Shown here in pieces: positions 1 through 5,177 of a stretch of 6,134 bases of DNA. The DNA is from Pseudomonadota bacterium (lineage in GTDB: Bacteria; Myxococcota; Polyangia; Polyangiales; Polyangiaceae): NCBI GenBank assembly GCA_023419055.1, contig JAEZYO010000103.1, positions 1 to 6,134 of the forward strand, in the 5' to 3' direction. Within the stretch, counting starts at the first letter, position 1, and every line of letters begins with the position of its first letter. Position numbers and translations under genes: made by a program. The notes beneath the pieces were generated by a model, which was given only the letters and a program-made list of their open reading frames with translations, searched no databases and had not been told where the DNA came from.

Positions 1-228
1 GCAAACCGCTATCCGAGCGTGGCCGAGCTCTTGCTCGACCTCGAGCAGGTCGCTCGCGGTGGCGAGGTCGCCGTGCCGGTGCGCCCGCTCATCTCCGCGC
101 CGGACGCTTACGAGCCCGTCACCGATCAGGGCGAGCGGGCCGTCGGGGTCCTCGCCAAGCGGTTCGGGCCCTACGCTCGCGTCCCCGAGCTCCGCTCGCG
201 AGCTCGGAAGAAGACCTCCGAATCCTGA
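1..228 (+). CDS. C-terminal end of a probable Ser/Thr protein kinase (5' end outside window)
   Basis: The reading frame is open from base 1 to a TGA at 226-228, giving 75 residues of a longer protein. A GTG at 19 could be a start, but the frame continues upstream without a stop and no ribosome site precedes it, so I treat the gene as truncated by the window edge. The first residues, ANRYPSVAELLLDLEQV, resemble the last helix of bacterial Hanks-type kinase domains, where an Arg-(Tyr/Phe)-Pro-Ser segment is followed by a Leu-rich helix ending in Asp-Leu-Glu. That resemblance is the only basis for the call. The following 50 or so residues form a charged tail (ending KKTSES) with no recognisable domain. 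The catalytic motifs would lie upstream and cannot be checked here. It could instead be the end of another helical protein. Confidence 0.5.
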   Translation, partial: ANRYPSVAELLLDLEQVARGGEVAVPVRPLISAPDAYEPVTDQGERAVGVLAKRFGPYARVPELRSRARKKTSES

Positions 229-232
229 GCTG

Positions 233-285
233 TTTCGTCAAACGCTGAGTCGGGCCAACGCGCTCGCATTCCAGCACTGACGAAA
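233..285. repeat. 8-bp inverted repeat in the gap after the kinase gene
   Basis: TTTCGTCA at 233-240 is the exact reverse complement of TGACGAAA at 278-285, with 37 bases between the arms. It lies just after the stop codon at 228. A run of A follows the right arm (283-287), not a T tract, so it is not a typical plus-strand terminator. It could be a long-loop hairpin, an operator, or chance. Confidence 0.35.
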
Positions 286-298
286 AACTCGGTTTCTG

Positions 299-328
299 GT
301 GACCTGCCTGCCTCACTCCGGGTAGTTT
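299..328 (+). promoter_or_regulatory. possible promoter for the small lipoprotein gene
   Basis: GTGACC (299-304) resembles a -35 box (four of six bases match TTGACA). TAGTTT (323-328), 18 bases later, is a weak -10 (three of six). A transcript starting near 335 would leave about 29 bases before the ATG at 364, enough to hold the clear ribosome site GGAGGG at 350-355. The support is geometry only. Confidence 0.25.
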
Positions 329-363
329 GGGTGACAGTGTCCGAGAGTCGGAGGGAAGTACGG

Positions 364-615
364 ATGTTGGGACGAGTGTTCCTCGGAGTGGTTGGTGGAG
401 TCGCCCTGACGGGTTGCGTGATGATCACGGAGCGCCCTGCGGACTCGAGTCCTCCGCCGAGCCCTGCCGTTCCGCCGCCGCCTCCTCCCCCTGCTGCCCA
501 GGCGGAGCCGGCTGCCGCTCCCACGACCCAAAAGGCATTCGTCTCTGGGCAAAGCCCCGCAGCGGCGCCTCATCCGTCCGCCGCTCCGGAAGCGCCGGCC
601 GCTGAGCCTCGATGA
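364..615 (+). CDS. small Pro/Ala-rich lipoprotein
   Basis: This is an 83-residue protein of unknown function, predicted to be lipid-anchored in the envelope. The N-terminus MLGRVFLGVVGGVALTGC is a short signal peptide with one Arg, a hydrophobic core and a lipobox LTGC, placing the lipidated Cys at residue 18. The mature part is low-complexity and made mostly of Pro, Ala and Ser, with a run of seven prolines. It contains no recognisable fold and could be a flexible tether or spacer. The ATG at 364 is chosen because GGAGGG (350-355) sits 8 bases upstream and because the lipobox is then correctly placed; a GTG at 331 would add 11 residues before the signal peptide. The SCP2-like gene follows 43 bases downstream in the same direction, so co-transcription is possible. 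Its existence as a lipoprotein is fairly sure; its role is not known. Confidence 0.72.
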   Translation: MLGRVFLGVVGGVALTGCVMITERPADSSPPPSPAVPPPPPPPAAQAEPAAAPTTQKAFVSGQSPAAAPHPSAAPEAPAAEPR

Positions 616-645
616 GCAGCCTGACTCGGTTTGCTCTCTTCGAGG

Positions 646-658
646 TATAAGGGGCACC
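646..658 (+). promoter_or_regulatory. -10-like TATAAG and AAGGGG just before the SCP2 gene
   Basis: TATAAG (646-651) matches five of six bases of the TATAAT -10 box and ends 7 bases before the ATG at 659, so transcription would begin at or next to the start codon. AAGGGG (649-654) overlaps it and could serve as a ribosome site, although only 4 bases from the ATG. CTGACT (621-626) is a possible -35 at a long 19-base spacing. The two readings, leaderless promoter and ribosome site, compete. Confidence 0.35.
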
Positions 659-985
659 ATGACGACTGGAACCGACCTGATGAATCGCCTTTCGGCCAAG
701 GTGTCCGAGAAGAAGGACAGCCTGAAGAGCATTGGCGCGATCTACAAGTTCGCGCTCGAGGGCGACGGAGGGGTCACTTTCGTGGTCGACCTGAAGAACG
801 ACCTGACCCTCAAAGAGGGCGACGGACCAGCGGAATGCACGATTCGGATGTCGGTGCAGGACGCCGCGGACCTCTTCGAGGGTCGCGCAAACGGCCAGGC
901 CCTCTTCTTTACGGGTAAGCTCCGAATCGAGGGTGACATGGGCCTCGCGTTGCGATTGCAGAGCCTGACGGATATCCTGAAGTAA
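659..985 (+). CDS. SCP2 sterol-carrier-like domain protein
   Basis: This 108-residue protein consists of a single SCP2-type domain, the sterol carrier protein 2 fold, a small soluble alpha/beta domain with a hydrophobic tunnel that binds lipids or acyl groups. The family pattern is visible in order: an N-terminal helix (residues 5-24); strand segment IYKFALEGD (28-36); VTFVVDLKN (39-47); acidic, Gly-containing turn KEGDGPAECTIRMS (52-65); helix DAADLFEGRANG (68-79); and the closing FFTGKLRIEGDMGLALRL (83-100). The length suits a stand-alone domain, with no fused enzyme and no signal peptide, so a cytoplasmic location is expected. The natural ligand cannot be read from sequence; fatty acyl chains, sterols or other lipids are all possible. 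It follows the small lipoprotein gene by 43 bases and precedes the 220-residue protein gene by 43 bases. Confidence 0.88.
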   Translation: MTTGTDLMNRLSAKVSEKKDSLKSIGAIYKFALEGDGGVTFVVDLKNDLTLKEGDGPAECTIRMSVQDAADLFEGRANGQALFFTGKLRIEGDMGLALRLQSLTDILK

Positions 986-1028
986 TTGCGACCGAGGCAG
1001 CGCGCATTGGCGGGGGCCCCCACGAACC

Positions 1029-1691
1029 ATGAGTGAACCGCGGCAGAGAAACTTCGAGATCACTTGGCCGCTCTTCGGTGACGCGCAGGGCGCTCCTTTT
1101 CCTGTCGACCCGCACCAGACGCTCGTTCCCTACGCTCCCCCCAGCGCCGAGCTCGAGCGTCTCGCGGCGCGCGAGGATCTGCCTGCCGAAAACAACGAGC
1201 TCTTCGAGCGCGAAGCGCGGCGCATGCGCGAGTCGTTGCCGCCGACCGCGCCGGAGTGGATGCGGGCGGCGCGCGGCCTCGCCGACTGGCTCGAGCAGTG
1301 CATCGCTCGAGGAGCGATCACTCCCATGGAGCAGGTGATCGTCGCTCGCACCTGGGCGGCCTTCGCGCTCGGCGGCGCGACCGAGCCCACCATCCTGCGA
1401 GTCGCGCGCCTGGTGCGCCGCGCTCACGTCGCGATTCGCGAGCTCCCGCGCGACGACAAGCTCCACATCGCCCTCCGCTCGGCGGCGGCGGTGCTCCACA
1501 ACGGGCTGCCGAGCGGCGTGCGCAAGCGCATGCCGTTCGAGCGCGCGGTGCAGGTCACGCGCTTGCTCCACGACGAGCTCGATTCGTGGGCGGCCATCGT
1601 CGAGGGCACCTCGGAGCTCCTCGGCTGGAAGGACTACGCTCGCGTCCACGCTGCGAGCGCCATTCGAGCCGTGCTCGAGAAGAACCCCTGA
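1029..1691 (+). CDS. uncharacterised 220-residue helical protein upstream of pheA
   Basis: I do not recognise a family. The first 40 or so residues are Pro-rich (PVDPHQTLVPYAPPS at 26-39) and probably unstructured. From residue 40 on, the sequence looks all-helical, rich in Ala, Leu, Arg and Glu. There are conspicuous Trp residues (77, 87, 109, 187) and a segment near 95-135 rich in Ala and Leu followed by an Arg cluster (124-131). No signal peptide, membrane helix or known catalytic motif is apparent. The ATG at 1029 is the first good start; only a weak G run (1012-1016, part of the palindrome GGGGGCCCCC) precedes it. Its TGA abuts the GTG of pheA with no spacer, so the two are almost certainly one transcript and probably translationally coupled. 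A chorismate mutase was considered because of the neighbour, but I see no AroQ-like motif. Confidence 0.8.
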   Translation: MSEPRQRNFEITWPLFGDAQGAPFPVDPHQTLVPYAPPSAELERLAAREDLPAENNELFEREARRMRESLPPTAPEWMRAARGLADWLEQCIARGAITPMEQVIVARTWAAFALGGATEPTILRVARLVRRAHVAIRELPRDDKLHIALRSAAAVLHNGLPSGVRKRMPFERAVQVTRLLHDELDSWAAIVEGTSELLGWKDYARVHAASAIRAVLEKNP

Positions 1692-2504
1692 GTGCCCGCC
1701 CCCCGCGTCGCCTACTTCGGACCCGCCGGAACTCACACCCACGCCGCCGCAAGGAAGGCGTTCCCCGACCTCGTCGGCGTGGACCGCCCGACCATAGCGG
1801 CCGTCATCGAGGCCGTGGCCGCGGGTGAAGCGGACTTCGGCGTCGTCCCGATCGAAAACTCGACCGAGGGCGGCGTGACGTCGACGCTCGATGCCCTGCT
1901 CGAGAGCCGCGCGCGGTTGCGCGGCGAGCTCGTGCTCGAGATCGCTCAGTGCCTGGCGTCCAAAGAGAGCACGCTCGCCGACATCGAGCGCGTCTATTCT
2001 CACCCTCAGGGGTTGGCTCAGTGCCGGCGCTGGCTCGCGGCCAACCTGCCGCACGCCGAGGTCGTACCCTTCGCGTCGACCAGCGCTGCGGCGCAGAGGG
2101 CCGCGAGCGAGCCGCGCTCGGCGGCCATCGGCAGCGCGCTCGCGGCGGAGCTCTACGGGCTCACCGTGCTCGCCCACGCGCACGACAGCAGCGACAACGC
2201 GACGCGGTTCGTCATCCTCGCGCTCGAGGACGCGGCCCCCACCGGGCGCGACAAGACGAGCCTCGTCTTTTCGACCCTGCACGAGCGAGGGGCGCTGCGC
2301 CGCGCGCTCGAAGTGTTCGACGCCGAGAACATCAACCTGACGCGCATCGAGTCACGCCCGGCGAAAGGCCGTCGCTGGGAGTACGTCTTCTTCACGGACC
2401 TCGAGGGACACCGGCTCGACGAGCCCGTCGTCCGGGCTCTAGCCCGCCTCGGGACGCTCTGCTCGCGCGTCCAAGTGCTCGGCAGCTATCCGCGCGCAGA
2501 ATGA
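1692..2504 (+). CDS. pheA: prephenate dehydratase, monofunctional
   Basis: This cytoplasmic enzyme converts prephenate to phenylpyruvate, the committed step to phenylalanine. The 270 residues give a complete dehydratase plus ACT domain and no fused chorismate mutase. Catalytic-domain marks are AYFGPAGTHTHAA (7-19), FGVVPIENSTEGGV (49-62), YSHPQGLAQC (102-111) and the signature NATRF (169-173), whose Thr-Arg-Phe is the catalytic motif of the family. The C-terminal ACT domain begins near 188, with RGALRRAL (199-206) matching the GAL helix and ESRP (220-223) matching the phenylalanine-binding motif, so feedback inhibition by phenylalanine is likely. GTHTH replaces the more usual GTF(S/T) near the N-terminus. 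The GTG at 1692 follows the upstream TGA immediately; GAGAAG at 1677-1682 inside the upstream gene may act as its ribosome site. An alternative start is unlikely because the conserved domain begins at residue 5. Confidence 0.95.
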   Translation: MPAPRVAYFGPAGTHTHAAARKAFPDLVGVDRPTIAAVIEAVAAGEADFGVVPIENSTEGGVTSTLDALLESRARLRGELVLEIAQCLASKESTLADIERVYSHPQGLAQCRRWLAANLPHAEVVPFASTSAAAQRAASEPRSAAIGSALAAELYGLTVLAHAHDSSDNATRFVILALEDAAPTGRDKTSLVFSTLHERGALRRALEVFDAENINLTRIESRPAKGRRWEYVFFTDLEGHRLDEPVVRALARLGTLCSRVQVLGSYPRAE

Positions 2505-2603
2505 ATTTCTTTTCATTTTCGCGAACTTACATTTGCCCACCTGTCCAAGTGTCCGCTACCGGCTGGATCAACTCGCCAAGACCGTTATATAGGTTTCAAC
2601 GAG
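2505..2603 (+). promoter_or_regulatory. AT-rich gap with a probable -10 box for the FHA gene
   Basis: This 99-base gap is clearly richer in A and T than its surroundings, with a pyrimidine run at 2506-2520 and TTATATA at 2585-2591. The latter is the best -10 candidate for the FHA gene and ends about 12 bases before its GTG, implying a leader of only about six bases. No convincing -35 lies 16-18 bases upstream (CTGGAT at 2563-2568 is poor). No G/C-rich hairpin followed by T was found for pheA termination. Confidence 0.4.
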
Positions 2604-3482
2604 GTGGCCGACGATCCGGCGTTCAGAATCGAGCGATCCGCTGACAGCGGGTTTCGCACTCGCACGAAAATCGTCTACGTGCTCCGCGGTAGCGCGCGCG
2701 AGTACAAGCTCAACCGAAGCCCGCTCGTGATGGGACGGAGCTCGAGCTCCGACATCCAGGTGGAAAGCAGCCTCGTTTCGAGACAGCACGCCCGGCTCAC
2801 CATCACCAACCTGGGTGTCTTGGTCGAGGACCTCGGCAGTCGGAACGGCGTGTTCTTGAACTCCCAGCGGATCCGCGGCTCCGTCCGGATGAAGAGCGGA
2901 GACAACCTGACGGTAGGCGACGAGACCTTCGTGCTCGCGGAGCTCGAGGAAGCCATCGAGGACGTCAAGGCCGGCATCACGCTCGTCGGCGTCCAACGAG
3001 ACAGCTACTCCGACGAGGACCGCTCGGCGGCGACGCGCTCGGCGGACGTGTTTCAGCTCCTCGCGGGCGTCGTGGACAAGGCGCTCGCGCTCGGGCGGGG
3101 CGAGGAGGCCGAGCACATCATCGGCACTCACCTGACCGCCGCCATGCGAGACGCAGAGAGCGGACGTCGCGTGTCTCCCGACCTGGCCCGCTCCGCCGCC
3201 GGTTACGCGCTCAAGCTCGCGAGCGCGACGAACAAGCCGAGCTGGATCGACTACACCATCCGCCTCTATCACCTGCTGCGGCTCGCGCTGCCGCTCGCGC
3301 TGGTCGACGACATGTACTCGCTACTGCGTCGCGTCCGCGGCATCGATCTCGCTCTGCTCCGCGAGTACAACGAGGCGCTCCGCGACCGCGCCGACGAGCT
3401 CACGCCGGCGGAGCGCTTCGTGCTCCAGCGCATCGGCGGCCTCGAGCGCCTCGCGGCTTGGCAGACCAACAACACCTATTGA
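2604..3482 (+). CDS. FHA-domain protein with unknown helical C-terminal region
   Basis: This 292-residue, apparently cytoplasmic protein has an FHA domain that should bind phosphothreonine peptides. The domain spans about residues 22-113 with the key residues in place: GRSSSSDIQV (44-53, Gly-Arg), SRQHARL (59-65, Ser and His of the phosphate pocket), EDLGSRNGVFLN (75-86, Asn-Gly loop) and SGDNLTVGDETFVL (98-111). An acidic linker follows, then a region from about 140 to the end that looks all-helical, Ala/Leu/Arg-rich and possibly a helical-repeat adaptor; I cannot name it. There is no transmembrane segment. The GTG at 2604 is the only ATG/GTG start before the domain that I found in this frame, and no clear ribosome site precedes it. 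The gene converges on the FKBP gene with 21 bases between stops. The partial kinase upstream is a conceivable partner, but the link is only proximity. Confidence 0.92.
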   Translation: MADDPAFRIERSADSGFRTRTKIVYVLRGSAREYKLNRSPLVMGRSSSSDIQVESSLVSRQHARLTITNLGVLVEDLGSRNGVFLNSQRIRGSVRMKSGDNLTVGDETFVLAELEEAIEDVKAGITLVGVQRDSYSDEDRSAATRSADVFQLLAGVVDKALALGRGEEAEHIIGTHLTAAMRDAESGRRVSPDLARSAAGYALKLASATNKPSWIDYTIRLYHLLRLALPLALVDDMYSLLRRVRGIDLALLREYNEALRDRADELTPAERFVLQRIGGLERLAAWQTNNTY

Positions 3483-3485
3483 GGG

Positions 3486-3501
3486 GCGACGCGGGGGTCG
3501 C
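3486..3501. terminator. small hairpin between convergent FHA and FKBP genes
   Basis: GCGAC (3486-3490) and GTCGC (3497-3501) can form a 5-bp G/C-rich stem with a 6-base loop, filling most of the 21-base gap between the two convergent stop codons. No T tract follows on either strand. It could serve as a weak bidirectional terminator; support is limited to position and pairing. Confidence 0.25.
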
Positions 3502-3503
3502 GC

Positions 3504-3998
3504 TCAATCATCGGACGTTTCGAGCTCGAGCAGCTCGATCTCGAACTTGAGCGGCGCGTTCGGCGGGATCGTCGGGGGCCGACCGGCCTTGCCGTACGCC
3601 ATGTCACTCGGGATGGTGAGCTCGCGCTTGCCGCCGACCTTCATTCCGACGACGCCCTCGTCCCAGCCGCGGATCACCGATCCTTCCCCGAGCGTGAACT
3701 CGAAAGGCTCCTTGCGATCGACGGAGCTGTCGAACTTCGTGCCGTCCATCAGGGTGCCCGTGTAGTGCACCTTGACGCTGTCGCCCTTCTTGGCCGCGGC
3801 TCCCTTGCCGACCTTGGTATCCTCCTTGAGGAGCTTCTTCACGGCGGCGGTGGGCGCGGCCTCGGGCGCCGACCCCGAAGGCGCGGCGGAGGCGGTGCCG
3901 GCGGTGTCGTAGAGCACCGATCGAGAAGCTTCTGGTTCAGGCACCTTTTCCCGGCAGGCGACGAGAGCGATGACCCCGAAGCAAACGAGCGCGCGCAT
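3504..3998 (-). CDS. FKBP-type peptidyl-prolyl isomerase lipoprotein
   Basis: This is a 164-residue exported folding catalyst that isomerises peptide bonds before proline. [15 protein letters not shown] is a lipoprotein signal peptide with lipobox LVAC and lipidated Cys15, followed by a flexible Ala/Pro/Ser linker to about residue 52. The FKBP domain (about 56-159) carries the active-site set aligned by eye to FKBP12: Tyr79, Phe89, Asp90, Arg95, Phe99, Val108-Ile109, Trp112, Tyr135 and Phe152, so it should be active. Further recognisable motifs are [16 protein letters not shown] (77-92) and [18 protein letters not shown] (109-126). The ATG at 3998 is preferred over an in-frame TTG at 4034, because the latter would add 12 charged residues before the signal peptide and overlaps the -35 box of a good promoter. 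No Shine-Dalgarno sequence precedes the ATG. The gene diverges from the DUF502 gene and converges on the FHA gene. Confidence 0.94.
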   Translation of the reverse strand: MRALVCFGVIALVACREKVPEPEASRSVLYDTAGTASAAPSGSAPEAAPTAAVKKLLKEDTKVGKGAAAKKGDSVKVHYTGTLMDGTKFDSSVDRKEPFEFTLGEGSVIRGWDEGVVGMKVGGKRELTIPSDMAYGKAGRPPTIPPNAPLKFEIELLELETSDD

Positions 3999-4005
3999 GG
4001 CCGGC

Positions 4006-4034
4006 GTTTTAGCGTCCCGAACGTGCGCTGCCAA
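4006..4034 (-). promoter_or_regulatory. promoter of the FKBP lipoprotein gene, predicted leaderless
   Basis: On the minus strand TTGGCA (4034-4029) is followed after exactly 17 bases by TAAAAC (4011-4006). These match five of six and four of six bases of the sigma-70 -35 and -10 consensus. The -10 box ends 7 bases before the ATG at 3998, so transcription should begin at or beside the start codon. That agrees with the absence of a ribosome site there. The same 59-base divergent gap must also serve the DUF502 gene on the other strand, for which only a weak ATTAAC (4044-4049) is visible. Confidence 0.6.
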
Positions 4035-4057
4035 GCCCGCTCGATTAACGTCTCGGG

Positions 4058-4702
4058 ATGGCTGCCAAGACGTTCTTCCGCTACCTGGTCCGCGGCTGTC
4101 TCGTCGCCGCGCCCCTCGGGCTCACCGTCTACATCGTGTACCTCACGCTGAAGACGATCGACGGCTTGCTCCCCATCCCAGTGCCGGGGCTCGGGCTCTT
4201 GATCACCGTCGCCCTCTTGACGCTGATCGGATTTCTGACATCGAACGTGGTCGGACGCGGAGTCGTCGAGCTCCTCGACCAGGTGCTCCAGCGGGTCCCC
4301 CTGGTGAAGCTCGTCTACACGTCGATCAAGGATCTCATCGGCGCGTTCGTGGGAGACAAGAAGAGCTTCACGCACCCCTGCGCGCTCCGCATCGACGGCG
4401 GTCCGCTCAAGCTCCTCGGCTTCGTGACGCGCGACGCGTTGCCGATGCTCGGGCTACCGGGGCACGTCGCCGTCTACTTGCCCCAGTCCTATAACTTCGC
4501 CGGCAACCTGGTGATCGCTCCGAGCGAGCACATCGAACGCCTCGACGTGCACAGCGCGGAGCTCATGACCTTCATCGTCTCCGGCGGCATCTCCGGGCTC
4601 GGCGCGACGCACTCTCCCAACCCTATCCCGCGCGACTCGCTCCTCGATGGGAGGCGCGCTACCCAGACGCCTACTCCACCGGGCGGAGCGATCGAGGGCT
4701 GA
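4058..4702 (+). CDS. DUF502-family inner-membrane protein
   Basis: This 214-residue membrane protein belongs, by its overall pattern, to the DUF502 family, whose function is not established. Two hydrophobic helices lie near the N-terminus (about residues 10-31 and 45-65), separated by a short Pro/Gly-rich loop (PIPVPGLG, 39-46). The conserved block [15 protein letters not shown] (79-93) follows, then a soluble domain containing [26 protein letters not shown] and, near residues 164-180, [15 protein letters not shown], which matches the family's closing 'serine-Gly-Gly' helix. The usual phrase ending in Pro-Thr before GN is replaced by PQSYNFAGN. The last 20 or so residues are a Pro/Thr-rich tail. 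The ATG at 4058 is 59 bases from the divergent FKBP start and has no clear ribosome site. The 3' end overlaps the convergent TerB-like gene by 32 bases. Confidence 0.85.
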   Translation: MAAKTFFRYLVRGCLVAAPLGLTVYIVYLTLKTIDGLLPIPVPGLGLLITVALLTLIGFLTSNVVGRGVVELLDQVLQRVPLVKLVYTSIKDLIGAFVGDKKSFTHPCALRIDGGPLKLLGFVTRDALPMLGLPGHVAVYLPQSYNFAGNLVIAPSEHIERLDVHSAELMTFIVSGGISGLGATHSPNPIPRDSLLDGRRATQTPTPPGGAIEG

Positions 4703-5072
4703 GCTGAAGCGCGCCGTCGCCCGAAGACTCGAGGATCTCGCTCGCCTCGGTCGCCGTGAAGCCGAGCACCTGGACGAGCTTGTCGAGCAGCGCCTTCTCC
4801 TGCTCCGACTGCTCGCCGTCCGCGTGCGTGAGGAGCGCGGCGTTGGCGAGCAAGAGCTCGCGATCGTCGCGGCTGAGCTCGGCGAGCGGGATGTCGTTCT
4901 CGAAGGTGCGCCGCGCCTTCGCGTAGTCGAGGATCTCCTGCTCCTCCTCCGGCGTCGCGTCGAAGCCACAGAGCAGGCCCTCGATGACCCCCGATTCGGG
5001 CGCCTCGAGCTTGCCGTCTGCCCAGGCTACTGCGACGAGCGAACGAACGATGTTCTTCTCTCCGGGCGTCAT
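4671..5072 (-). CDS. TerB-like (tellurite-resistance TerB family) protein
   Basis: This is a 133-residue acidic, helical, probably cytoplasmic protein. It has the TerB-family layout of two related helical halves, each with an Ala-Asp-Gly loop followed by acidic residues: AVAWADGKLEAPE (14-26) and LLTHADGEQSEQE (80-92). These Asp/Glu positions are the expected metal-contact residues of the family. The second half ends in LDKLVQVLGFTATEASEIL (96-114), and a short tail follows. TerB domains occur in many stress and membrane-associated contexts, so a tellurite role should not be assumed; no other ter gene is nearby. The ATG at 5072 is chosen over a longer in-frame start at 5129 because the first 19 residues of the long form do not look like protein of this family and cross the ahcY terminator hairpin. 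No ribosome site is seen. The last 10 or so codons overlap the end of the DUF502 gene. Confidence 0.85.
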   Translation of the reverse strand: MTPGEKNIVRSLVAVAWADGKLEAPESGVIEGLLCGFDATPEEEQEILDYAKARRTFENDIPLAELSRDDRELLLANAALLTHADGEQSEQEKALLDKLVQVLGFTATEASEILESSGDGALQLSPRSLRPVE

Positions 5073-5080
5073 GAGCGGAG

Positions 5081-5108
5081 ATCTTAGCCCGAGGGCCGGC
5101 GGGCACAA
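5081..5108 (-). promoter_or_regulatory. possible leaderless promoter of the TerB-like gene
   Basis: On the minus strand TAAGAT (5086-5081, four of six to TATAAT) ends 8 bases before the ATG at 5072. TTGTGC (5108-5103), 16 bases upstream of it, shares the first three bases of the -35 consensus. No ribosome site lies between. The geometry repeats that of the FKBP promoter. The -35 touches the outer arm of the ahcY hairpin. Confidence 0.35.
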
Positions 5109-5159
5109 AGCCGAACGGCGGGCCCCCACGAGAGGAGACCCGCCGTCTTTCTGGCTTTG
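5106..5159 (-). terminator. hairpin downstream of ahcY, likely terminator
   Basis: ACGGCGGG (5115-5122) and CCCGCCGT (5139-5146) form a perfect 8-bp stem with a 16-base loop. On the minus strand it extends by a G-T wobble and a further G-C pair. An outer pair of arms, CAAAGCC (5106-5112) and GGCTTTG (5153-5159), adds 7 bp after a small internal loop. It lies 19-72 bases after the ahcY stop codon. A short T-containing run follows the inner stem on both strands (TTCGGCTTT on minus, CTTTCT on plus) rather than a long U tract, so termination may be partial. Confidence 0.6.
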
Positions 5160-5177
5160 GGCGGTCGGAGCGGACGC

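Noticed and set aside
463..490. CCG/CCT-rich run in the lipoprotein gene as a possible short tandem repeat.
   Set aside because: It is explained by the poly-proline coding segment with varied codons and has no exact unit repeated enough times to suggest phase variation.
1012..1021. GGGGGCCCCC palindrome before the 220-residue protein gene.
   Set aside because: There is no loop or T tract for a terminator and no known operator of this form; it is plausible by chance in G/C-rich DNA.
425..1063. A 212-residue minus-strand frame opposite the lipoprotein and SCP2 genes.
   Set aside because: It overlaps a recognisable SCP2 domain and the Pro-rich lipoprotein and has no family features; the lack of stops comes from codon bias.
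909..2282. A 457-residue open frame on the minus strand opposite the 220-residue protein gene and pheA.
   Set aside because: It is antisense to a clear pheA and its neighbour, is dominated by Arg, Glu, Gly and Ala, and shows no domain. Such frames are expected opposite G/C-rich genes.
2561..2576. GGCTGGATCAACTC resembles the 3' end of 16S rRNA (GGCTGGATCACCTCC).
   Set aside because: Only about ten bases match, the anti-Shine-Dalgarno bases diverge, and the preceding sequence is not rRNA. It is most likely chance.
2568..3272. A 234-residue minus-strand frame opposite the FHA gene.
   Set aside because: The plus strand encodes an intact FHA domain with all key residues, so the opposite frame is a shadow.
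3999..4034. Longer start (TTG at 4034) for the FKBP gene.
   Set aside because: It would put 12 charged residues before the signal peptide and lies within the -35 box of the likely promoter.
4671..5072. Part of a tellurite-resistance operon.
   Set aside because: Only a TerB-like domain is present, without terC, terD, terE or similar neighbours. The domain alone does not indicate tellurite resistance.
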